From assembly GCA_013388855.1 (NCBI GenBank), contig JACAEM010000013.1, positions 62,001-126,000 of the forward strand: a DNA stretch of 64,000 nucleotides, written 5' to 3'. The notes under the pieces are model-generated. The model was not told the DNA's origin. It saw only the letters and a program-made list of their open reading frames with translations, and made no database searches. Source of the DNA: Chloroflexota bacterium (GTDB taxonomy: Bacteria > Chloroflexota > Anaerolineae > Anaerolineales > Villigracilaceae). Position 1 is the stretch's first letter, and each line of letters starts with the position of its first letter. This document shows positions 8,592-16,444 of the stretch, one piece after another. Both the position numbers and the translations under genes were made by a program.

Positions 8592-9317
8592 ATGGATTTC
8601 GCAAATGTAACCCTTGGGCTGGCATTTCTGGCTGGTCTGGCGTCGTTTCTTTCGCCGTGTGTCTTTTCGCTTGTCCCGGCGTACATTGGTTATCTGGGCG
8701 GACGAGCCGCGGGCGGGGAAGGAGACGAACGCAACCGGTTGGTCACCTTCACACACGGACTGGCATTCGTGCTGGGCTTCAGTGTGGTATTCATCACATT
8801 GGGCGTGGCTACATCCGCGTTCGGCAGATTGTTGTTCGATCTGCGCGGCATCCTTGAAAAAGTCGGCGGGATTGTCGTCATCATCTTCGGCTTGCACATG
8901 ATCGGGATTTTTCGTATCCCGTTCCTCGAGTATGACACTCGTGTCCAAAAATTGCCGGACCAGAAGTGGGGCTACCTTTCCTCCGCACTGATGGGCGTCT
9001 TTTTTTCGGCTGGTTGGGCGCCCTGCGTGGGCCCAGTACTCGGGGCAATCCTCACATTTGCGCTGAATGGCGGCTCGATTTCCACAGGTGTATCCCTGCT
9101 TTCCGCCTATTCTGCCGGGCTTGCCATTCCATTTCTGGTTGCCGCTCTTGGGATTGGCTGGGTTTCGGTGACGTTACGAAAATATGGCAAGTTAATGCAT
9201 TATGTGGAGATTGGTATGGGCGTCATTCTGGTGATCGTTGGTTTCCTGCTCTTTTCCGGGATTTTTGCGCTCATCGCGCAGCGCGGTCAATTCTTCTATT
9301 ATGATTTTGGTTTATAG
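8592..9317 (+). CDS. ccdA: CcdA-type thiol-disulfide transmembrane protein
   Basis: A 241-aa, six-helix member of the CcdA/DsbD-beta family that carries reducing equivalents across the membrane. The paired cysteines lie in SFLSPCVFSLVP (Cys23) and GWAPCVGPVLG (Cys145), the two motifs that define the family. An 11-residue charged loop follows helix 1. The gene starts 23 bases after the L,D-transpeptidase. The next gene, which encodes a cytoplasmic CxxC glutaredoxin domain, begins 14 bases later. It probably supplies reductant for periplasmic thiols or cytochrome c assembly. Confidence 0.9.
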   Translation: MDFANVTLGLAFLAGLASFLSPCVFSLVPAYIGYLGGRAAGGEGDERNRLVTFTHGLAFVLGFSVVFITLGVATSAFGRLLFDLRGILEKVGGIVVIIFGLHMIGIFRIPFLEYDTRVQKLPDQKWGYLSSALMGVFFSAGWAPCVGPVLGAILTFALNGGSISTGVSLLSAYSAGLAIPFLVAALGIGWVSVTLRKYGKLMHYVEIGMGVILVIVGFLLFSGIFALIAQRGQFFYYDFGL

Positions 9318-9331
9318 TCTTGGTCCAGATA

Positions 9332-10345
9332 ATGCTTACTGTTACACTTTACACTCGAAGAGATTGCCACCTTTGCGACACGGCGAAGGCTGACTTGAAA
9401 TCGTTGATGGAAAAATACCCGCATCGCCTCGTGGAGGTGGATATCGATTCGGACCCTGCTCTGAAAAAAGCGTATGGCGAATCAGTCCCTGTGATCGAAG
9501 CGGGACCATACAAATTATCCGCCCCGTTCGATAAACAAAAATTGATGATGACCCTAGGCGCAGCAAGCGACCGCCGTGGTCAGCTGGATAAACTCGGGCG
9601 GGAGGATCACCGGGACCGCGTCCGCCGCGGGCAGGAGATCAGCGGCGGTGACCGGGTCATGTTCTGGATTTCCCGGCATTATCTGGCGGTTGTCAATTTC
9701 TTCATCCTCCTGTACATGGGGCTGCCTGTGCTGGCTCCGGTGTTGATGAAGGTGGGCGCGACGGCCCCTGCCAACCTTATTTACACCATGTACAAACCAT
9801 TGTGTCACCAGTTTGGATTCCGGTCGTTCTTCCTTTTTGGCGAGCAGGCTTATTATCCCCTGGCCGAAGCGCATGTGGATGAGGTTCTGACCTTCGATCA
9901 AGCAACAGGTATTCAAAACCTTCGGTCTCCTGCCAGCCCCGCACGGTTCGATGCTCGTGAATTTGTTGGCAACGAAGCTGTCGGTTACAAAATGGCACTC
10001 TGTGAAAGAGATATTGCCATTTACGGCGCGATCTTCCTATTTGGCGTCGTTTATGCCGCGACGGGTCGCCGCGTCAAGCCGTTGCATTGGATTCTGTGGG
10101 TCGTAATCGGGATGGGTCCAATCGGGTTGGATGGTTTCTCCCAACTCTTCAGCCAGATGGAATGGTCCTGGCTGGTCGGTATTCTCCCCTATCGGGAGAG
10201 TACCCCGTTCCTGCGCGTGTTGACCGGCGCCGTCTTCGGGTTGATGACTGCATGGTTTGCCTACCCCTACATGGAAGAGTCCATGTCTGAGACGCGTCAG
10301 TTCTTTGTGAAAAAATTTGCCTCAGTGGCGGACCGCATCTCATAA
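9332..10345 (+). CDS. Glutaredoxin-like domain fused to DUF2085 membrane domain
   Basis: A 337-aa two-domain protein. Residues 1-75 are a glutaredoxin-like fold (DUF836 type) with the redox motif CHLC at Cys12-Cys15 and the cis-Pro SVPV. A charged linker (75-108) follows. The C-terminal part (about 110-330) matches the DUF2085 membrane family: it has four to five helices and conserved PLCHQFGFRSFF and LCERDIAIYG motifs. The role of DUF2085 is unknown. A TTG at 9320 would add four residues; the ATG at 9332 is preferred. It lies just behind ccdA, suggesting a common thiol pathway. Confidence 0.82.
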   Translation: MLTVTLYTRRDCHLCDTAKADLKSLMEKYPHRLVEVDIDSDPALKKAYGESVPVIEAGPYKLSAPFDKQKLMMTLGAASDRRGQLDKLGREDHRDRVRRGQEISGGDRVMFWISRHYLAVVNFFILLYMGLPVLAPVLMKVGATAPANLIYTMYKPLCHQFGFRSFFLFGEQAYYPLAEAHVDEVLTFDQATGIQNLRSPASPARFDAREFVGNEAVGYKMALCERDIAIYGAIFLFGVVYAATGRRVKPLHWILWVVIGMGPIGLDGFSQLFSQMEWSWLVGILPYRESTPFLRVLTGAVFGLMTAWFAYPYMEESMSETRQFFVKKFASVADRIS

Positions 10346-10356
10346 TATGTCTTAAT

Positions 10357-10415
10357 GATTGCCCCGGCGGACTGGATGTTCTGAGTCCATCGTCAACTCC
10401 TCGGGACAATCTTTT
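10357..10415 (+). terminator. Branched hairpin with T-run after the ccdA-DUF2085 unit
   Basis: GATTGCCCCG (10357-10366) pairs with CGGGACAATC (10402-10411) with one mismatch. Inside it GGACT (69-73) pairs with AGTCC (84-88). A TTTT run follows at 10412-10415, so it probably terminates the upstream operon. It ends only about 15 bases before pgeF, so a role in pgeF expression is also possible. Confidence 0.55.
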
Positions 10416-10429
10416 CACGATTGAGTTTC

Positions 10430-11203
10430 ATGCCATTTATTCATACTCACGGTCTCCGATATTTTCAATTCGACACCCTTCATACCCGCCATGCGGTATT
10501 TACCCGGCACGGCGGCGTCAGCCCGGCACCATGGGGGTCCCTCAACGTGGGCGGAACGGTTGGGGATGACCTCGAACGCGTACGGGAAAACCGTCTCCTT
10601 TCCTTTCGCGCTCTCGGATGCAAACCCGAATCCATCTTTGACGTGTGGCAGGTTCACAGTGCAGATGTAGTCTGTGCCCGCGCCCCGCGCCCGGCTGGTG
10701 AGTCCTACCGGCAGGCGGATATCATCCTGACTGACAAACCCGATGTTACGCTCTTCATGCGATTCGCCGATTGCGTTCCCATCTTTTTCTATGACCCGCG
10801 AAAAGCAGTGGTCGGGGTGGCGCACGCCGGGTGGATGGGCACCCTGCGCGATGTCGCGACTGTAACCGTCCACACCATGCGAAAACAATACGACTCAAAC
10901 CCCACTGACATCATTGCCTGTATCGGTCCATCCATCGGACCGGATCATTATGAAATCGGCGCGGATGTCATCCTTCAAGTCATACAGAAATTTGGCGACG
11001 AATCGGAGCAGGTACTTCGATCAAACAACGGCAAGATCCACTTTGACCTGTGGAGGACAAACCAACTCCTGCTTGAACGCGCGGGCGTGGGAAAGATCGA
11101 AGTTGCCGGAATCTGTACCGCCTGCCATACCGAAGATTGGTTCTCTCACCGCGCCGAAAAAGGACGCACCGGACGTTTTGGGGCGTTGATCTCCTTGCAA
11201 TGA
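10430..11203 (+). CDS. pgeF: Peptidoglycan editing factor PgeF/YfiH (laccase domain)
   Basis: A 257-aa member of the YfiH/DUF152 family, described as a purine nucleoside phosphorylase/deaminase and as a factor that keeps L-Ser out of muropeptides. Metal-ligand motifs are visible: FTRHGGVS near the N-terminus, WQVHSADV, FADCVPIFFYDP, AHAGWMGT, and a C-terminal CTACHTEDWFSHRAEKG. The ATG at 10430 is preferred to the TTG at 10421. It begins a row with yggS, yggT and DUF167, although yggS also has its own promoter. Confidence 0.93.
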   Translation: MPFIHTHGLRYFQFDTLHTRHAVFTRHGGVSPAPWGSLNVGGTVGDDLERVRENRLLSFRALGCKPESIFDVWQVHSADVVCARAPRPAGESYRQADIILTDKPDVTLFMRFADCVPIFFYDPRKAVVGVAHAGWMGTLRDVATVTVHTMRKQYDSNPTDIIACIGPSIGPDHYEIGADVILQVIQKFGDESEQVLRSNNGKIHFDLWRTNQLLLERAGVGKIEVAGICTACHTEDWFSHRAEKGRTGRFGALISLQ

Positions 11204-11244
11204 TTTCCCCTGCCTGTGCCGGGGTGGGCAGAATACGGCAGGGT

Positions 11245-11250
11245 TATAAT
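11245..11250 (+). promoter_or_regulatory. TATAAT -10 box, leaderless start of yggS
   Basis: A perfect TATAAT ends 6 bases before the ATG at 11257. No ribosome site is present. This fixes the start of the PLP protein even though the frame is open for 40 codons upstream. Confidence 0.75.
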
Positions 11251-11256
11251 AAACTC

Positions 11257-12000
11257 ATGAACAACCTCGTCGCGTCCATCCGTGAACGATACCAACATAC
11301 CCTCGATCAAATTGCCAGCGCTGCCCGCAAGAGCAACCGTGATCCCAAAGAGATTCGACTGGTGGTTGTCACCAAGTCACAGCCTCTTGATGTTGTACAA
11401 TCTGCCATCGAAGCGGGCGCGCGTATCCTTGGCGAAAACTACCCTGAGGAAGGCGTCATGAAAATTCAATCTCTTGCGCCGCAAAGTGGGGTAGAATGGC
11501 ATATGATCGGTCATGTGCAGAGCCGCAAAGCCCGCCTTGTGGCTGATCACTTTGCACTTTTACATTCCCTCGACAGCCTCAAACTCGCCCAGCGTCTCGA
11601 TCGTTTCGCCTCCGAAGCCAATCGAGTGCTGCCTGTCCTGCTCGAATTTAATGTGGGCGGCGAAAAGACCAAATCTGGGTGGGACGCCTCGGACGAATCC
11701 CGATGGAGCCGGTTTCTTCCTGAGATCGACACCTTGCTGGAATTGCCCCATCTGCGCGTTCATGGGTTGATGACAATGCCGCCGCTCGAAACCAACCCGG
11801 AAGATGCCCGACGCTTCTTCCAACGCTTGAGGCTGTTACGTGACCATCTAGCGGCGCAATTCCCCCAGGCAGACTGGCGCGAGCTCTCGATGGGCACGAG
11901 CGCGGATTATGCCGTGGCGGTGGAGGAGGGCGCGACCCTCGTCAGGGTGGGCACCGCAATCGTTGGTGCACGCAAGTACAAGTTGGAGAGTGAAGCGTGA
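11257..12000 (+). CDS. yggS: YggS/PROSC PLP homeostasis protein
   Basis: A 247-aa member of the YggS family, a fold-type III PLP-binding protein that buffers free PLP and affects amino acid pools. VVVTKSQPLDVV carries the PLP Lys at about 40. GENYPEEGVMKI, EWHMIGHVQSRKAR and SMGTSADYAVAVEEGATLVRVG are family signatures; the last binds the PLP phosphate. The N-terminus is set by the TATAAT box. Its TGA overlaps the GTG start of yggT, the usual yggS-yggT arrangement. Confidence 0.95.
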   Translation: MNNLVASIRERYQHTLDQIASAARKSNRDPKEIRLVVVTKSQPLDVVQSAIEAGARILGENYPEEGVMKIQSLAPQSGVEWHMIGHVQSRKARLVADHFALLHSLDSLKLAQRLDRFASEANRVLPVLLEFNVGGEKTKSGWDASDESRWSRFLPEIDTLLELPHLRVHGLMTMPPLETNPEDARRFFQRLRLLRDHLAAQFPQADWRELSMGTSADYAVAVEEGATLVRVGTAIVGARKYKLESEA

Positions 12001-12251
12001 TTGGTTTGCTTATCCAGGTGATAAACCTCTTCTCGCAGATTCTGATCCTGGTTATCTTTTTGTACGCAATCTTTTCTTATTTTCTGGACCCCTATCACCC
12101 CGTGCGTCGTGGGGTGAGCAATTTCGTGGAACCGATGCTTTCCCCGATCCGCCGGGTGATTCCGCCGGTGGGCGCACTGGATTTCAGCCCGTTGATCTTG
12201 ATTGTCCTGATCCAACTGGCGACGCGGTTGATCGTCGCTCTACTACTCTAG
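11997..12251 (+). CDS. yggT: YggT-family membrane protein
   Basis: An 84-aa protein with two hydrophobic helices (about 4-28 and 60-82) around the family motif DPYHPVRRGVSNFVEPMLSP, which faces one side of the membrane. The GTG start overlaps the yggS stop by 4 bases. YggT proteins are linked to osmotic stress and cell-division/envelope gene clusters, but their biochemical role is not settled. This is a one-repeat version; enterobacterial YggT carries two. Confidence 0.9.
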   Translation: MIGLLIQVINLFSQILILVIFLYAIFSYFLDPYHPVRRGVSNFVEPMLSPIRRVIPPVGALDFSPLILIVLIQLATRLIVALLL

Positions 12252-12263
12252 TTGAGGTGAGAC

Positions 12264-12575
12264 ATGGCTGATCGAAAATTCAATCTGCATGATGGTAAAA
12301 AAGGCGCCGCCCTTGCGGTGCGCGTGACACCTCGCGCCAGCCGCAACGAAGTGGCTGAAGTACTCGACGACGGCACAATCAAGGTGCGCATCGCCGCCCA
12401 ACCCGCGGATGATGAAGCCAACGCGGCGTTGCTCGATTTTATGTCGGAGATATTGGGCGTGCCAAAATCGCGACTGGACATTGTGGCGGGTCTGACGGGG
12501 CGCGATAAATTGATCTCGGTGATCGACATGGATGCGGAAACCGCCCACCAGCGTATTGTTGCTCATCTCGGTTGA
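12264..12575 (+). CDS. DUF167 (YggU-like) protein
   Basis: A 103-aa member of the small alpha/beta DUF167 family. Signatures are LAVRVTPRASRNEV at about 16-29, KVRIAAQPADDEANAAL, and the final segment SRLDIVAGLTGRDKLISV. The family has no confirmed function. It is conserved behind yggT in many bacteria, as here (12 bases downstream). A strong bidirectional terminator follows at 12594. Confidence 0.92.
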   Translation: MADRKFNLHDGKKGAALAVRVTPRASRNEVAEVLDDGTIKVRIAAQPADDEANAALLDFMSEILGVPKSRLDIVAGLTGRDKLISVIDMDAETAHQRIVAHLG

Positions 12576-12593
12576 GCGATCTTTTCCGAACGG

Positions 12594-12629
12594 AAAATCG
12601 CTGGACGAATTGACTCGTCCAGCGATTTT
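12594..12629. terminator. Bidirectional intrinsic terminator
   Basis: A perfect 15-bp stem (12594-12608 with 12615-12629) around a 6-base loop, with AAAA on one side and TTTT on the other. It would stop the pgeF-DUF167 row on the plus strand and the transglycosylase gene on the minus strand. Confidence 0.93.
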
Positions 12630-12663
12630 GATTCTGCTGATTGAATTTTGGAGGGTGGACTCC

Positions 12664-15072
12664 CTAGTTGGCGGGGCCATACAGATTTCGGTACACGCTG
12701 AAAATCTCATAAATGTACCGGATGTAGTCCCGCGTCTCTTGAAAACGGATGATCTCCAACAGCAGGTCTGGGTCATCGCCAGCCAGTTTCAGCCAGACCA
12801 GCGCGTTCCCAGGGCCGGCATTGTACGCCGCAAGCGATGCATACAGGCTGCCATCCATCAAATCCCTGTTCTTGTCGAGGTAATACGAGCCGAACCGTAC
12901 GCTGACAATGGGACGGTAGAGATCATCCGGGTCAAAGCGAAGGGGCCAGTTCAACTCGTTAGCGATCTGCCCGCCCGTGGAGGGGATGATCTGCATCAGC
13001 CCGTGCGCGCCAGCCGTGGATTTTACGAAGCCCTCGAACAGACTCTCCTGCCGGATGACGCTGAACATGAATAACGGATCGATGCCGTACTTCTGGGACT
13101 CCTCGATGATCAGGTCATGATAGTACAAGCCATAGCGAAGGTGATTGAAATAAATCGGTGCGGTCAGTGAGGCGGATTGGCTATCCTTCCCGGCTAGGGT
13201 AAGCACCTGCCGCGCGGCAAAAATGGCAGTGCGATACAAACCGATACCGAGCAGATGATTTGCCAGCCTGAAATTATCCGTAGGACTGGCGCTGATCGAC
13301 TCTCGTAGCGACTCGAATTCAAGCCGCGCCTCGTCGTACATGCCCAATTCCCACAACTCGGTGCCACGGATGAAACGTGCATCCTGCGCCAGTGCCCCGG
13401 GCCCGGACAAATCAGTATCTGCGGGCAGTTCAAAAGTGATACGCATCCAGGCCTCGGCGTCCCGGCGTTCCTTTTCCAGATCGGGATTCAAGTTGGCAGT
13501 ATCGGGCGGCGCAAAGGGATCGACTTCAAGGATGAGGTCGCGGGCACGCAAGCTGTAGTATTCGCTGGTGTCGATGGCTTGACCTTCCCGCCACGCGTCC
13601 GTTGCCGCAGCCTCATCTCCCAGTTTCTGGTGGGATTTTCCGATCCACAACTGGGCGCGGGCGCGATCTTCCGGCTGGACGGCAAGCACCAGGTCGCGTT
13701 GGAACGCCGACAGAGCGCCTTGATAATCCCCAAGACGGTAACGTGAGATTCCCGCCAGAAACAGAGCGGTGACTGCCTCCTCAGTGGAAGGATACTCGTT
13801 GGCAACACGCTCCCACGTCCGCGCGGCTTCCTCAAGGTTGTTGTTTCGCTCCAGCACACGAGCCGCGTCCAGCAGGACACCCGGCGCGCCTGCCGACCCG
13901 GGAATTGCCGCCGCTAGATCAAGCAGGGTCTGCGCCGCGGCGGGATAATCTCCCAATACCGTCCATTGAAGATATGCCTTGTCCTCCCATGCATCGACCC
14001 ACTTTGGGTGCGACGGATAGTTCTCGATAAAATAGTTGTAGCCTTGGATCGCCTCCTGCGTTTGTTGCATTTCACGCAAAGTGGCAGCGCGATAATAGTG
14101 AGCGGTCCCATCGCTGGCGGGGTTTTCGGCGATGTATCGATCCAGCGCGACCAGTGCCACGTCGTATTGCCCGGCATAATAATCCACCAGACCGCGGTCC
14201 AAAAAACTGACGGGGTAATCCACGCCAACCAGTTCGACCAATGAAAGATACGAATAGTATGAAAGAGGGTAATTCTCCACGGCGTGCAAATAACGGGCGT
14301 TGGCTTCGTCTCTCTGTCCAAGTTCGATGTAGGTGTTGCCTGCCAGGTAATCCATCTGTGCCTTGATATAGTCGTTCGTGGTGGCATTGAAGACCTGACC
14401 ATACAGAGTCAGTGCCCCGGCATAGTCACCGAACGCGGCCCGAGCGTTGGCAATCTTGATCTGTAGAAGCAAACCATCGTCTAAGCGGGAGGCGGTGAGG
14501 GCCGCGTTATACGCCTTCAATGCGTTGGCATAATCCTTTACTTCATTGAACGCGTCGCCGCGATATTCCTGCACGTAAGCATCCAACACTCCCGGCACAC
14601 GTTCCATGTAGGTGTTGTATGCCTCCGCGGCTTGCTGAAATTCCTTCAACCCGATGTACGCCTGCCCCATCAGAAACGGCGCACGTGCTGAATAGGTTGA
14701 CTCAGGGTAATCAATGGTCAGCCTGGTAAGCGTTTCGATGGCGAGTTGGTAATTCCCATCAGCCAGTTCAGTCTGCCCGAGCCCCCAGAGCGCGGCGGCT
14801 TTCAGCGAGTCGTCAGTCGAGTCGTTGTACGCCGCGAGATATTGTTCCCGCGCCATTTCATAGTCTCCAAAGAAAAGGGCCTTGTCACCCGATTCGATGC
14901 GGACAACAGGCACGGGGGTGGGCAGGGGTGTTGCTGTCGGTGAAGCGGTGGGTGAGGGGCTGGGTCCGGCGGTGATGGTCGGGGTGGGTGTCGGTCCCGG
15001 CGTCGGAAACATCTGGCACGCGGAGAGGATCAGGATGAGCGACAGCCCGATCCATTTTTTGTGTGATCTCAT
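12664..15072 (-). CDS. TPR-rich lytic transglycosylase lipoprotein
   Basis: An 802-aa secreted murein hydrolase. The signal peptide ends in lipobox LSAC (Cys19) and is followed by a Thr/Pro spacer to about 55. About 500 residues of tetratricopeptide-like helical repeats come next. A C-terminal SLT domain begins near 655: SVIRQESLFEGF has the catalytic Glu at 676, then GAHGLMQIIP and AAYNAGPGN. This is the Slt70/MltC-like family 1 catalytic core. The N-terminus is fixed by a TATAAA box 6 bases upstream of the ATG. The TPR array probably docks partners or glycan strands outside the membrane. Confidence 0.93.
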   Translation of the reverse strand: MRSHKKWIGLSLILILSACQMFPTPGPTPTPTITAGPSPSPTASPTATPLPTPVPVVRIESGDKALFFGDYEMAREQYLAAYNDSTDDSLKAAALWGLGQTELADGNYQLAIETLTRLTIDYPESTYSARAPFLMGQAYIGLKEFQQAAEAYNTYMERVPGVLDAYVQEYRGDAFNEVKDYANALKAYNAALTASRLDDGLLLQIKIANARAAFGDYAGALTLYGQVFNATTNDYIKAQMDYLAGNTYIELGQRDEANARYLHAVENYPLSYYSYLSLVELVGVDYPVSFLDRGLVDYYAGQYDVALVALDRYIAENPASDGTAHYYRAATLREMQQTQEAIQGYNYFIENYPSHPKWVDAWEDKAYLQWTVLGDYPAAAQTLLDLAAAIPGSAGAPGVLLDAARVLERNNNLEEAARTWERVANEYPSTEEAVTALFLAGISRYRLGDYQGALSAFQRDLVLAVQPEDRARAQLWIGKSHQKLGDEAAATDAWREGQAIDTSEYYSLRARDLILEVDPFAPPDTANLNPDLEKERRDAEAWMRITFELPADTDLSGPGALAQDARFIRGTELWELGMYDEARLEFESLRESISASPTDNFRLANHLLGIGLYRTAIFAARQVLTLAGKDSQSASLTAPIYFNHLRYGLYYHDLIIEESQKYGIDPLFMFSVIRQESLFEGFVKSTAGAHGLMQIIPSTGGQIANELNWPLRFDPDDLYRPIVSVRFGSYYLDKNRDLMDGSLYASLAAYNAGPGNALVWLKLAGDDPDLLLEIIRFQETRDYIRYIYEIFSVYRNLYGPAN

Positions 15073-15078
15073 GCGATT

Positions 15079-15084
15079 TTTATA
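15079..15084 (-). promoter_or_regulatory. TATAAA -10 box, leaderless start
   Basis: On the minus strand TATAAA ends 6 bases before the transglycosylase ATG (15072). No Shine-Dalgarno sequence is present. Confidence 0.6.
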
Positions 15085-15127
15085 CTGGATGATAAAAGGG
15101 GTGTCAATGAAACTTTTTATTCTATTC

Positions 15128-15925
15128 TCAGGAAAGGACTTCCACGTTCATTCCCAGCCGGAGGTTGCCTCCGTTTAGCGGAATGACATTCTGCCCGAAG
15201 ATCGCTCCGAGCTCATGTTTGCGATATTTGCCGAGCGTTTTGAGCGGTTCTTTGCTGCGTTCAAGCGTGACTTTGTCGATGGTTGTGACTTCGCATCGGG
15301 CGCACGGCTTGACGACAGCTAATTTAACGGCCCCAACTCGGATTTGGTTCCACGTATCTTCAGCGAATGGCTCGCAGCCTTTGACCACGATATTTGGGCG
15401 GAAACGGTTCATCGGTACGGGGCTTTCGAGCCGGGAATTTAAGTCCGCCAGTGACTCTTCTGAAATGAGCAGAATGGGATACCCGTCTGCAAAGCCGGTA
15501 TGGTCATCGGGGTTGACCGCATATTTCTCGTTGACCAGGCGCTTGAAACCATCGGCAACATGGACCAATCTCACCGATACGCCGAGCCAATCCGAGAACC
15601 ACTGTGCAGCCTTCTCCCCCTGGTCAATAGCCGCCACGCCTTTGCTTTTCCAAATGTTGACCGGGTGGCTTGTGCCTGTAGTTTGAATGTCAATCTGTAT
15701 CGAATCAAACGCTGGTGCAGAGAGTTCCAGCACTCCGTCCTTCAATGTTGGCGTAACCAGCGCCAGCCGTGGATATTCACGTTGTGTGAGAAATTCGCCT
15801 TCGGGGGTGGTGACCATCATACGGCGGTCATGTTGCAATCCCATGCGCTCCACCAGCGACGACTCAAGTTCGAATCCGCGGCAGGCTTTGATGGGATAGT
15901 AAATGAGGGAAGATATTGTGGGCAT
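15128..15925 (-). CDS. MOSC-domain protein (mARC/YcbX-like)
   Basis: A 265-aa protein with a MOSC N-terminal beta-barrel domain (about 1-115: LIYYPIKACRG, GLQHDRRMMV, FLTQREYPRLA) and a C-terminal MOSC domain (about 120-265). MOSC proteins of this type bind molybdenum cofactor and reduce N-hydroxylated compounds. The cofactor-binding Cys candidates are in VKPCARCEVTTID. The ATG at 15925 is chosen because a TACAAT box lies 7 bases upstream; an in-frame start seven codons earlier would lie inside that promoter. No partner reductase domain is attached. Confidence 0.88.
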   Translation of the reverse strand: MPTISSLIYYPIKACRGFELESSLVERMGLQHDRRMMVTTPEGEFLTQREYPRLALVTPTLKDGVLELSAPAFDSIQIDIQTTGTSHPVNIWKSKGVAAIDQGEKAAQWFSDWLGVSVRLVHVADGFKRLVNEKYAVNPDDHTGFADGYPILLISEESLADLNSRLESPVPMNRFRPNIVVKGCEPFAEDTWNQIRVGAVKLAVVKPCARCEVTTIDKVTLERSKEPLKTLGKYRKHELGAIFGQNVIPLNGGNLRLGMNVEVLS

Positions 15926-15932
15926 GGGTGTA

Positions 15933-15938
15933 ATTGTA
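15933..15938 (-). promoter_or_regulatory. TACAAT -10 box, leaderless start of MOSC gene
   Basis: The minus-strand TACAAT ends 7 bases before the ATG at 15925. There is no ribosome site. Confidence 0.55.
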
Positions 15939-16045
15939 TCAAACACCCTCGCCGAGCTTGCGTTCGGATATTTCGGTACGTTGACTTATTTTATCCAAAA
16001 CCGGCCATTGAGATAAAGCAAGCTTTGGATACAATCTTCTTCTTG

Positions 16046-16435
16046 CTACTCTTTGCTTTGCAGTGCTTTTTCTGCTATTTTCTTGAATGCTACTGAAACG
16101 CCTCTTACGGGATTAATAAAGGATGCTATGGCAACATCTGCAATATCGGGCAGGGTGTCAAGTAGAAAATTGAACCATTTTCGGACGGTTCTTTCATCTG
16201 CGTTGTCACTTTTTCGCGCCTCGGTTTCAAGCGCTTCCACTGCCTTCTGGGCGTCGACTTTGTCGATTCCTTCCGGTAACTCCTTGATATATTTGTAAAG
16301 ACTGGAGAATGCCTGGGAAATTTCATCGTTTTCGTTATGACTTGCGTCATTGACGATATTTTGGGTATTTCCCATCTTTACGTGGTGTGAATTTGTGATT
16401 GAAATTTCCTGCTTATTATTAATGTTTTTCGCCAT
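16046..16435 (-). CDS. Unrecognised 129-aa protein with amyloid-like N-terminal motif
   Basis: I do not recognise a named family. Residues 4-34 are Asn-rich and beta-prone (start NINNKQEISIT, core VKMGNTQNIV) and align with the C-terminal motif of the upstream membrane protein (14 of 31 identical). Residues 38-85 look helical and charged. Residues 88-125 form hydrophobic/amphipathic helices (LLDTLPDIADVAIASFI, VAFKKIAEKAL). A layout of short motif plus helical, possibly membrane-active domain resembles bacterial amyloid-signalling effectors, but that is inference. The ATG at 16435 follows AGGAG, 9 bases after the upstream stop. The gene is AT-rich. Confidence 0.75.
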   Translation of the reverse strand: MAKNINNKQEISITNSHHVKMGNTQNIVNDASHNENDEISQAFSSLYKYIKELPEGIDKVDAQKAVEALETEARKSDNADERTVRKWFNFLLDTLPDIADVAIASFINPVRGVSVAFKKIAEKALQSKE

Positions 16436-16444
16436 GATCGACTC

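Noticed and set aside
12664-15072. TPR array considered as a possible sensor or partner of defence genes
   Set aside because: The C-terminal SLT domain with catalytic Glu676 and the lipobox make it an ordinary murein lytic transglycosylase.
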